This document shows, one piece after another, positions 42,974 to 52,200 of a DNA stretch of 64,000 nucleotides (its first letter is position 1; each line of letters begins with the position of its first letter). Source of the stretch: Paenalcaligenes sp050487225 (GTDB lineage: Bacteria > Pseudomonadota > Gammaproteobacteria > Burkholderiales > Burkholderiaceae_B); contig NZ_JBKQGY010000002.1 in assembly GCF_050487225.1 (NCBI RefSeq), positions 62,001 to 126,000 on the forward strand. The letters are read 5' to 3'. Position numbers and translations under genes: made by a program. The notes under the pieces were generated by a model, which was not told the origin of the DNA, ran no database searches, and was given only the letters and a program-made list of their open reading frames with translations.

Positions 42974-44156
42974 TAAGGTAAAAAAACAAGGCTGGCGCCA
43001 GGTGAAGTTCGGCGACGTGGTACGCCAAGTTAAGGAAAGGGTTGAGCCAGAAACTTCAGGACTGGAGCGCTACGTCGCCGGTGACCACATGGATACCGAC
43101 GATTTGCGAATCCGTCGCTGGGGTGAGATCGGCAGTGGCTATCTTGGGCCTGCATTTCACATGCGCTTCCGGCCAGGACAGGTACTTTACGGCTCTCGGC
43201 GAACCTACCTCCGCAAGGTGGCTGTCGCAGACTTCGATGGAATCTGCGCCAACACCACCTTTGTGATTGAGCCGAAGAACGCGGAGGAGCTACTGCCCGA
43301 GTTCCTTCCGTTCCTCATGCAAACGGATGCTTTTAACGACTTCTCAGTCAAGAATTCCAAGGGTTCGGTTAATCCGTACATCAACTTCTCTGATTTGGCG
43401 CGCTTTGAATTCGCATTGCCTCCGCGAGAGGAACAGAGAAACGTCATCGCCGCGATGAAAGCTTTTGATGAGCATTTTGAGTCGTGTCTTGCTGTGGAGG
43501 CGCATGGGTCAGCCTTACTTAAATCTTTGCTTAACCGTATGTGGTCTTCATTTCCGAAGAAAAGAATCGGAGAGCTTGTTGAACTAGGACTGATCGCACC
43601 ACCGCAGGACGGTAATCATGGAGAAAAACACCCCAAGGCATCGGATTACGTTCCTGAGGGAATACCGTTTGTAATGGCTTCTGATTTGAGAGGCGGCGAA
43701 GTCGACTTCGAGCGTTGCAGCAAGATTCCTGAGGCGCTTGCTCGCACGCTGAGGATCGGCTTCGCGAAGCCTGGAGATGTTCTCTTGAGTCACAAGGGGA
43801 CGGTTGGTGAGGTTGCCAGGCTGATGAATCTTACAACTGACTTTGTGATGTTAACTCCTCAAGTTACATATTACCGTGTTATTGATCGGGCGAGGCTTGC
43901 ATCAGACTGGCTGTATTTTGCTTTTCAATCCCCGGGGTTTAAACAGCTTCTTGATCAGTACGGACGGCAGTCTACAAGGGCTTATATCGGCATAAAGGCG
44001 CAGCGAGAGCTCTCTGTGCCGATTGCGCCTCCGCAAGAACAAGAGCAGGTGCTTTTTGAGTTAGGTGCAACCGAGAAGGCAGTCTTTGATGCTATGCGAC
44101 GTGCACGCTCTTTAACCGTTGTGCGTAAGCAGCTTCTTGCTGAAGCACTCAAGTGA
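42966..44156 (+). CDS. hsdS: Type I restriction-modification specificity subunit
   Basis: HsdS chooses the DNA site for both methylation and cutting. Two target recognition domains are seen (about residues 5-150 and 205-345), each followed by a conserved helix: LPPREEQRNVIAAMKAFDEHFESCLAVE and APPQEQEQVLFELGATEKAVFDAM. I start at GTG 42966, which overlaps the hsdM stop and opens with VKKQGWRQVKFGDV; an in-frame upstream ATG at 42918 lies inside hsdM. The second half has more A/T than the rest of the operon, as expected where recognition domains are exchanged. Confidence 0.92.
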   Translation: MLDKVKKQGWRQVKFGDVVRQVKERVEPETSGLERYVAGDHMDTDDLRIRRWGEIGSGYLGPAFHMRFRPGQVLYGSRRTYLRKVAVADFDGICANTTFVIEPKNAEELLPEFLPFLMQTDAFNDFSVKNSKGSVNPYINFSDLARFEFALPPREEQRNVIAAMKAFDEHFESCLAVEAHGSALLKSLLNRMWSSFPKKRIGELVELGLIAPPQDGNHGEKHPKASDYVPEGIPFVMASDLRGGEVDFERCSKIPEALARTLRIGFAKPGDVLLSHKGTVGEVARLMNLTTDFVMLTPQVTYYRVIDRARLASDWLYFAFQSPGFKQLLDQYGRQSTRAYIGIKAQRELSVPIAPPQEQEQVLFELGATEKAVFDAMRRARSLTVVRKQLLAEALK

Positions 44157-44164
44157 GGTGAGAG

Positions 44165-47137
44165 ATGTTCACTGAAGCTAATACCGTCGAAGCCTACCTC
44201 TACGACCTGCTCTCCGGCCCGGCAACGTCCAGCTCCGTCAATGTCGTCCGGGAGCCGGAAGCCGCCTACGGCCGCAGCCGCAAGGGGATCGGCTGGCGCC
44301 GCATCGCCAGCGCCGAGATCCCGCGTCAGCACCAGGACGTCCTGGTTGAATCCTGGGTACGCGAAGCACTGATCCGCCTCAACCCGGAGATTGCCGCCCA
44401 GCCCGACCGTGCCGACGAGGTGCTCTACAAGCTGCGCGCCATTGTGCTCTCGGTGCGCTCCGATGGTCTGATCCGTGCCAACGAAGAGATGATGGCGTGG
44501 ATCAAGAGCGAGCGCTCCATGCCCTTCGGCCAGAACAATGAGCATGTACCGGTTCGTTTGGTCGATTTCGACAACCTCGACCAGAACCAGTACGTCATCA
44601 CCCAGCAGTTCACCTTCCGCGCGGGGAGTGCCGAGCGGCGCGCCGATCTGGTCCTGCTCGTCAATGGCCTGCCTCTCGTGTTGATCGAGGCCAAGACACC
44701 GACACGTTCAGCGGTGAGCTGGGTGGATGGCGCCTTGCAGGTGCATGACGATTACGAGAAGCATGTGCCGGAGCTGTTCGTCTGTAATGTGTTCTCAGTG
44801 GCCACCGAAGGCAAGGAGTATCGCTACGGCTCGCTCGGCCTGCCCATCAAGGATTGGGGGCCGTGGAACCTTGAAGACGACGGCGATGCGCTCAAGCACC
44901 CGCTGAAAGGCTTGAAACTGGCTGCCGAGAGCATGCTGCGGCCCCATGTGGTGCTCGACATCCTGGCCAACTTCACCCTGTTCGCCACTAACAAGAAAAA
45001 GCAGCGCATCAAGATCATTTGCCGCTATCAGCAGTACGAGGCGGCCAACAAGATCGTCGAGCGGGTGCTGGCCGGCTATCCGAAGAAGGGCCTGATCTGG
45101 CATTTCCAGGGGTCAGGCAAGTCGCTGCTGATGGTGTTCGCGGCGCAGAAACTGCGCCTGCATCCGCGCTTGAAGAATCCCACGGTGCTGATTGTGGTCG
45201 ACCGTGTCGATCTCGATACTCAGATCACTGGCACCTTCACCGGGGCCGATATCCCCAACCTTGAGAAGGCCGATTCCCGCGACAAGCTGCGCCAACTGCT
45301 GGCGCAGGACGTGCGCAAGATCATCATCACGACGATCTTCAAGTTTGGCGAAGCTGATGGCGTGCTGAACGATCGCGGCAACATCATCGCGCTGGTGGAC
45401 GAGGCGCACCGTACCCAGGAAGGCGACCTCGGCCGCAAGATGCGTGATGCGCTACCGAATGCTTTCTTGTTCGGCCTGACCGGCACGCCGATCAATCGTT
45501 TCGATCGCAACACCTTCTACGCCTTCGGCGCGGAGGAGGATGACAAGGGTTACCTGAGCCGCTATGGCTTCGAGGAGTCCATCCGTGACGGCGCGACCCT
45601 AAAGCTGCACTTCGAGCCGCGCCTGCTGGAGTTGCATATTGACAAGGCGGCCATCGACGCCGCCTTCAAGGAGATGACCGGCGGTCTCTCCGACCTCGAC
45701 CGCGACAACCTTGGCAAGACCGCCGCCAAGATGGCCGTGCTGGTGAAGACGCCAGAGCGTATCCGACGCGTGTGCGAGGACATCGTCCAGCACTTCCAGA
45801 GCAAGGTAGAGCCGAACGGCTTCAAGGGCCAGATCGTCACCTTCGACCGCGAATCCTGCCTGCTCTACAAGCAGGAGCTGGACAAGCTGCTGCCGCCGGA
45901 GGCCTCCGACATCGTGATGACGGTGAACGCCAACGAGCCGCAGTACAGGGCCTATGCGCGCACGCGGGATGAAGAGGAGCGGCTGCTCGACCGCTTCCGC
46001 GACCCCAACGACCCGCTCAAACTGATCATCGTCACCTCGAAGCTGTTGACCGGCTTCGACGCACCCATCCTGCAGGCGATGTATCTGGACAAGCCGCTGC
46101 GCGACCACACGCTGCTCCAGGCCATCTGCCGGGTGAACCGCACCTACTCCGAGCAGAAGACCCATGGCCTGATCGTGGATTACCTCGGCATCTTCGACGA
46201 CGTGGCCAAGGCACTGGAGTTCGACGACAAGAGTGTTACGGCGGTGGTGTCGAATATCCAGGAACTCAAGGATCGGCTGCCGGAGGCAATGCAGAAATGC
46301 CTGGCGTTCTTCGTCGGGGTGGACCGCACGGTCGAGGGTTACGAGGGGCTGATCGCCGCCCAGCAGTGCCTGCCCAACAACGAGGTGCGCGACAACTTCG
46401 CGGTCGAATACAGCCTGCTCAACAAGCTATGGGAGGCCATCTCGCCAGATCCGATCCTCGGTGAGTACGAGAAAGACTACAAGTGGTTGTCGCAGGTGTA
46501 CCAGTCGGTGCAGCCCTCCAGCGGCCACGGCAAGCTGATCTGGCATTCGCTGGGTGCCAAGACCATCGAGCTGATCCACCAGAACGTGCATGTCGACGCG
46601 GTGCGGGATGACCTCGACACCTTGGTGCTGGACGCCGATCTGCTGGAGGCCGTGCTCTCCAACCCCGATCCTAAAAAGGCCAAGGAAATCGAGATCAAGG
46701 TGGCCCGGCGCCTACGCAAACACCTCGGAAATCCAAAGTTCAAGGCGCTCTCGGAGCGTCTGGACGCCCTGCGCGACCGCTTCGAGTCCGGCGTGCTCAA
46801 CAGCGTCGAGTTCCTGAAGCAACTGCTGCAACTGGCCAAGGAAGTACTGCAGGCGGAGAAGGAAACGCCGCCGGAGGAGGACGAGGACCGAGGCAAGGCG
46901 GCGCTCACCGAGCTGTTCAATGAAGTTAAGACCGCCGAAACGCCGATCATCGTCGAGCGCGTGGTGGCCGACATCGACGAGATCGTGCGCTTGGTGCGCT
47001 TCCCCGGTTGGCAGGACACCCTTGCTGGCGAGCGTGAGATCAAGAAGGCGCTTCGGAAATCCTTGTTCAAGTACAAGCTGCATGCCGATGAAGAGCTGTT
47101 CGAGAAAGCGTACAGCTACATCCGGCAGTATTACTGA
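44165..47137 (+). CDS. hsdR: Type I restriction endonuclease subunit R
   Basis: HsdR translocates and cuts unmodified DNA. An N-terminal nuclease domain has ERRADLVLLVNGLPLVLIEAKTP (about 156-180), where D, E and K are the PD-(D/E)xK residues. The SF2 motor has Walker A QGSGKS near 314, DEAH near 412, GLTGTPI, and FDAPILQAMYLDKPLRDHTLLQAICRVNR as motifs V-VI. A helical C-terminus that binds the methyltransferase follows. At 990 residues with all motifs it appears intact. It begins 8 bp after hsdS. Confidence 0.95.
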   Translation: MFTEANTVEAYLYDLLSGPATSSSVNVVREPEAAYGRSRKGIGWRRIASAEIPRQHQDVLVESWVREALIRLNPEIAAQPDRADEVLYKLRAIVLSVRSDGLIRANEEMMAWIKSERSMPFGQNNEHVPVRLVDFDNLDQNQYVITQQFTFRAGSAERRADLVLLVNGLPLVLIEAKTPTRSAVSWVDGALQVHDDYEKHVPELFVCNVFSVATEGKEYRYGSLGLPIKDWGPWNLEDDGDALKHPLKGLKLAAESMLRPHVVLDILANFTLFATNKKKQRIKIICRYQQYEAANKIVERVLAGYPKKGLIWHFQGSGKSLLMVFAAQKLRLHPRLKNPTVLIVVDRVDLDTQITGTFTGADIPNLEKADSRDKLRQLLAQDVRKIIITTIFKFGEADGVLNDRGNIIALVDEAHRTQEGDLGRKMRDALPNAFLFGLTGTPINRFDRNTFYAFGAEEDDKGYLSRYGFEESIRDGATLKLHFEPRLLELHIDKAAIDAAFKEMTGGLSDLDRDNLGKTAAKMAVLVKTPERIRRVCEDIVQHFQSKVEPNGFKGQIVTFDRESCLLYKQELDKLLPPEASDIVMTVNANEPQYRAYARTRDEEERLLDRFRDPNDPLKLIIVTSKLLTGFDAPILQAMYLDKPLRDHTLLQAICRVNRTYSEQKTHGLIVDYLGIFDDVAKALEFDDKSVTAVVSNIQELKDRLPEAMQKCLAFFVGVDRTVEGYEGLIAAQQCLPNNEVRDNFAVEYSLLNKLWEAISPDPILGEYEKDYKWLSQVYQSVQPSSGHGKLIWHSLGAKTIELIHQNVHVDAVRDDLDTLVLDADLLEAVLSNPDPKKAKEIEIKVARRLRKHLGNPKFKALSERLDALRDRFESGVLNSVEFLKQLLQLAKEVLQAEKETPPEEDEDRGKAALTELFNEVKTAETPIIVERVVADIDEIVRLVRFPGWQDTLAGEREIKKALRKSLFKYKLHADEELFEKAYSYIRQYY

Positions 47138-47146
47138 GGCCCGAGC

Positions 47147-49246
47147 ATGAAAGCAGAAGACACGCTGGTTACCAATCTGCTGCAGGGCGCGAAGCAATTC
47201 ATCGTGCCGATCTTTCAGCGCGACTACAGCTGGGGCACGAAGCACTGCCAGCAACTGTGGAAGGATGTGATTCGCGTCGGTAGCGACCCAAATGTGAAGG
47301 GGCACTTCCTTGGCTCAGTGGTCTATGTCGCGGCCGAGGACAACACAGCCACCATCACTCGTTGGTTGTTGATCGACGGCCAACAACGCCTGACAACGCT
47401 GACGCTTTTGTTGATCGCGCTTCGTGACCGGCTGGCACAACTTCCTGGAAATTCAGGCCAGGGAGAGGAGGAAGCGACGCCCGATGAGCTGGACGACTAT
47501 TACCTGCGCAACCGGCACGGCAAAGGGGAGCGGCGGCACAAGCTGCATCTGCGCCGGGCAGATCACGAAACGCTGATTGCGCTTCTGGATGGAAAGACGT
47601 TGCCAGAGGCCGCCTCGGAACGGGTGAAGGAGAACTTCCTGTTCCTGCGTGATTTGGTCGCCCAGGCAGATGTGCAGACCGTCTACAACGGCATCAAGAA
47701 GCTGGTGGTCGTGGACGTGAGCCTGACGCGCGGCCAAGATGACCCGCAGATGATCTTTGAAAGCCTGAACTCTACTGGGGTGGATTTGACTCAGGCCGAT
47801 CTGATTCGAAATTTCGTACTGATGCGTTTGGACGAGTCCTCCCAGACCCAGCTCTACGAAGAACACTGGCAGCCGATCGAGCAAGCTTTCGGGCGGCGCT
47901 ACCGTACCGAGTTTGATAAATTCGTGAAGGATTTTCTGACGCTGCAACTGCGTCCCGGCACGCCATTGAAGGCGGCCGATATCTATCACGAGTTCCGTAG
48001 CTACTTCTCGCGTACTGTCGGAAAGCGTGATGTCGACGGCATTCTCAGCGACCTGCGCCGCTTCGGCACCTACTACACGGCATTCAGTCTCGGACAGGAG
48101 AAGCGGCCGGCATTAAAGGAGGCGTTTTCCCGCCTGCGCTCCCTGGTCGAGGTGGCTTCGCCGGTCGTGCTGACGCTTTACGACTTTTATGACCGAGCCA
48201 AGACCCTGAGTGCCGAAGAGTTCGTCGAGGCGGTCGAGTTGCTGGAGAGCTTCGTCTTCCGGCGTTCAGTGTGCGACATGCAAACCCGCAGCCTCGGACA
48301 AATATTCGCAAGCCTCGCCTATCGGATCACCGAGAGCCAGCCGCTGCTCAGTTTAAAGGTGGCGCTGTATCGGCAAGGCAAGAAGCGCCGCTTTCCAAGC
48401 GATACTGAGTTTCGTGAGGCGCTCGAAACCCGCGATGTCTACGACATGCGAACTTGCTTCTATCTGCTGGATCGGCTTGAGAACTTCAGCAAGGAGCGCA
48501 TCGATACATCGAACTTTTCCATTGAGCACGTTATGCCGCAGAACGAGGATCTTCGTCCGGAATGGCGAACGATGCTTGGTAGCGACTGGAAAGCAATACA
48601 GGAAACGTGGCTGCACCGCCTGGGCAATCTGACGCTGACCGGATACAACTCCACATACAGCGACCGTCCATTTTCCGAGAAGAAAACGATTGCCGGCGGT
48701 TTCGATGAGAGCCCGCTGCGCTTGAACAAGTTCATTCGCGAACAATCGGCGTGGGATGGCACGACCATCGAGCAGCGAGGCAAGTTGCTCGCCGAGAAGG
48801 CCGTGACCGTATGGCGACCATTGGTCGTCGATTTGCTGGCCGTGAAGCAACGGGAGTTGGAGGAGCACAAGGCCTTTGCCGCCAACTACAGGATCGAGGA
48901 CCTGGAACTGGATGACATCGCCAAGAATTTACTGGAGGCTTTACGTCCACAGATCCAGGCATTTGGTGAAGATGTAGTCGAGCTGCCCAACGACCGGAGC
49001 GTTATCTACCGTGTGTTTGATTTCTTCGTCGAAATCATCCCGCGTAAGCAGCGGCTGAGCCTCTTGCTGAATCTCGATTTTGCCGACTGCGAAGATCCAT
49101 CAGGCAGAGCCCGGGATGCCACGGAGTTCGCCTTCATCATCGGCGCAACTGAAACGGGGGGAGTGCTGTACAACCTGGACTCGCAAGACGATGTGCCGGC
49201 CGCGATCAACGTGGTCCGGCAAGCGTACGAGCGTGTGACAGAGTGA
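47147..49246 (+). CDS. DUF262/DUF1524 protein (GmrSD-like nuclease) with DUF5655-like end
   Basis: The 699-residue protein has the DUF262 nucleotide-sensing domain with FQRDYSW near 23 and LIDGQQRLTTL near 76. The DUF1524 HNH nuclease has SIEHVMPQN near 459 and HRLGNLTLTGYNS near 489. The last 100 residues (VIYRVFDFFVEIIPRKQRL ...) resemble DUF5655. This is the GmrS plus GmrD arrangement in one chain, as in type IV enzymes such as BrxU and the SspE effector, which attack or sense modified DNA. It starts 9 bp after hsdR and is in the same operon, so it may add a second, differently triggered nuclease to the type I system. Confidence 0.88.
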   Translation: MKAEDTLVTNLLQGAKQFIVPIFQRDYSWGTKHCQQLWKDVIRVGSDPNVKGHFLGSVVYVAAEDNTATITRWLLIDGQQRLTTLTLLLIALRDRLAQLPGNSGQGEEEATPDELDDYYLRNRHGKGERRHKLHLRRADHETLIALLDGKTLPEAASERVKENFLFLRDLVAQADVQTVYNGIKKLVVVDVSLTRGQDDPQMIFESLNSTGVDLTQADLIRNFVLMRLDESSQTQLYEEHWQPIEQAFGRRYRTEFDKFVKDFLTLQLRPGTPLKAADIYHEFRSYFSRTVGKRDVDGILSDLRRFGTYYTAFSLGQEKRPALKEAFSRLRSLVEVASPVVLTLYDFYDRAKTLSAEEFVEAVELLESFVFRRSVCDMQTRSLGQIFASLAYRITESQPLLSLKVALYRQGKKRRFPSDTEFREALETRDVYDMRTCFYLLDRLENFSKERIDTSNFSIEHVMPQNEDLRPEWRTMLGSDWKAIQETWLHRLGNLTLTGYNSTYSDRPFSEKKTIAGGFDESPLRLNKFIREQSAWDGTTIEQRGKLLAEKAVTVWRPLVVDLLAVKQRELEEHKAFAANYRIEDLELDDIAKNLLEALRPQIQAFGEDVVELPNDRSVIYRVFDFFVEIIPRKQRLSLLLNLDFADCEDPSGRARDATEFAFIIGATETGGVLYNLDSQDDVPAAINVVRQAYERVTE

Positions 49247-49289
49247 TTGCCGATTCTAAAAATGCCTGATTGTCTGGAAATGATCTGAT

Positions 49290-52200
49290 ATGCCGAGCAC
49301 TGCAAAGAAACGAATCTCCAAGAGTACTTTGTCCATGTTCCTGCGGACCAAGTGCGATCGTGAACTTTATCTGTCTTTGCATGAAGACTCGGAGCTTGAT
49401 GCGCATGGCATGCCGGTTCCGTTGCAGGCACGTCCTGGAATCGGTGTCCTCCAAACGGCAGGACGGGATTTTGAGGATGAGCGCAACGATCAGTTGATTC
49501 AGGCGTTCGGCAGTCTGGTCATCTATCAGCCGGACAAGGGAGGCGCAAACAAACCAGTCAAGGCACCGCTCGCGTCGTTGCTTGGCAAGATAACAGCCTT
49601 GCCGTCAATCATTCTGCAAGGGAAGTTCGAGCCCTCTTCCTTCCAGAACGCCGTGATGGCGAATATTGGTCTGCAACCCGGACAGATCACTCAGGTCCCG
49701 CCAATCGCCGGGCTCATCCCTGACATCATCGTCGTGCGCCAGGCCACAGCCGATGACGAGGAGGTGGGGCCAGACGGATGTCGTCGGCGAATTGACTCGG
49801 CAACTGAGACGCGGCGTGCATTGAGCATCATTGATGTAAAGCACACTAGCGAGGCTAATCCGAGCTACTCCGCCGAAGTAGCGCTTTACGCACTTTTTCT
49901 GGCGAACTGGATCGCCGACCAGGGGTTGCAGAATGAGTATTTCGTAACGATTCGCAGCTACCTGTGGACCCGATTCAAGCAAGGCCAATCTGAACTCGAC
50001 GCGTTGATGTCGGGCACCTCCCCAGCGACAGCGATTCAGTATCTCAGTGCTCTGATCGCCGATAGCGAAGACGCCAACTTGCGCTTCTATCTGCCCACCG
50101 TTCTGCATTTCTTCCGGGAGGACTTGCTCCGGGTCATCGCTGTTGGCGACGCATCAACCAACGGGTGGCAGAACCTTGAATGGCATGTCGATGGCAGGTG
50201 TAGTGCCTGCGACTGGTTGGGTCACGAAAAGTGGGCAAATTCGAAGGACAAAGCGCGAATTGCGGCTCAGCCGAACCACTACTGCTACCCCGCAGCGAAG
50301 CTGACTGGGCACTTGAGCCAAATCGCGGGTATGACACGAGGTGCAAGAAAGACGCTCCAGATTAATGCCATTCAGGACACGGCGGGTGCGGCAAGCGCCC
50401 CCTCCGCACATCCTGCCTTCCAGCAACACAGTCATCTCAAAAAGGAACGAAGCCGTATTCCCGCGCGGGCGCAGGCCCTGATTTCTTCGGCCACGACGGT
50501 GGACAGCGCCGCCGTGCTGGCGAGCTTGGCGCCAGCGCCACAACTCCATGTGGCGATCGCGGTCAACTTCGATCCGAGCGCTGGGTTGCTCACTGGCCTT
50601 TCGATACTTGGTAGAGCGACGGCGTATGTGACGGGACAGTCGCCCCGGCAGTTTGCGACGAAATGCTTTGTCGTGGATCAGAAGGCGCTGGCTGACGAGT
50701 GGGTGGCTTTGGAGGGGCTCCTGTCGACACTGTCTGACCTGATTGATCAGGCTGAGACATTTGTTCGCGCTGCCGGACGAACCCCGCTAACTGCACAAAT
50801 CGCGTTCTGGGAGAAACGACAGTTTGAAGAGCTTTGTGCGGCGATGGGGCGGCATTTGCCACGGGTATTGAGCCTGACGAATCGCAAGACCAAGGCGCTG
50901 GCCTGGCTTTTCCCTGCCGATGAACTGATCGAAAAGCCCGATGGCGCAGTCAGCCCCTGCGTTGTTTTCGTTGATGAGATTGTCCGGCGAGTTGTTTTTG
51001 CCCCTACACCTCATGTGATCACCCTGTTCGATACCGTCGAAACCTACTATTCGGGTCCTGGACCAGTTCGGCTGGGTGATGCGTTCTATCGTGAATTCCT
51101 CACCAACGGCATTCCTCGGGAACGCATTTACGAGATTTGGAGCAACGTCACCACGATTAAACGGGGGTCCGTTACTGTTCCCCGCAACACCGTCATTCAG
51201 GAATTCGGCAATGCGCTGGAGAAACAGTGCCGGGCATTGAACAGCATCGTCGAGAGACTGCGCACGGACTTCAAGGGGCAGCTCAAGGCAAACGCTCCAA
51301 AGCTGACATTGTCTATTCCTCAGGGTGCTCGCGACGTCGCGTTCGACAGCAAGCTTTGGGTTTGGTGGGAGGAATTGCAGTATCACACTAAAAAGCTGGA
51401 GTCCCACCAGCGCCTGGCGCTTGATGCCGAGGCACTAGAGGCTAGTTACGAAGCGGTTCGGCTCACCAACGGGCAACCTACAGGAACCTCGAATGAGTAC
51501 GTATTCGACGTGCTTCCTGGGTCCACCGAAGCCAAGCTCGACGACAACGAAGGCTATCTGGCTCTCGGCAAGGAAGGTCATCCTGGGCTTCCTTTGCAGC
51601 GTGGAAGGGATCTGATCGCCGGTGGCGCGCCGCTTCACCCAGGGCAGAACGACACGCTGCTCGCACCGCTGTGGTCCGTACTTTCCGTAACGCTCGTGTC
51701 CTTTGACAGAGGCATGCAAAAGGCTGTCCTGAAGCTAACCAACTGGCGTGAACCGGCTTTCGTACCGTATCTGCTGGCCAACTCGACTGTTGATCTGCTG
51801 AACGACATCTTTATCACCAAAGGCCAGGGCTCCTTCAAGTGGTACGAGACGGTCAAGCGGATTCTCACTGCAGTAGGAAACCCGTCGATAGCGGTGGCAG
51901 ATAGCAATGCGGCCACTGCGATGGGGGCGAGGACTCCGCGCCCCGGCTCAGACCCGGTTACTCCTCTTGCCCGCGTGCTCTGGGAGGCCGACGCTCTTCA
52001 CGCGACATCCGTCGTCGCTGCGACGCAGGCCTCTTCGGTTGCAGCCTACGCCAAGGCCAAGCACAACCTGAACAAGAGTCAGACAGATGCTGTCACCCAG
52101 GCGGCAGAAAAAGGGCTGACTATCATCTGGGGGCCGCCAGGCACCGGGAAAACCCAGACACTAGCTGGATGTATTCACGGCCTTGTGCATGATGCCGTGC

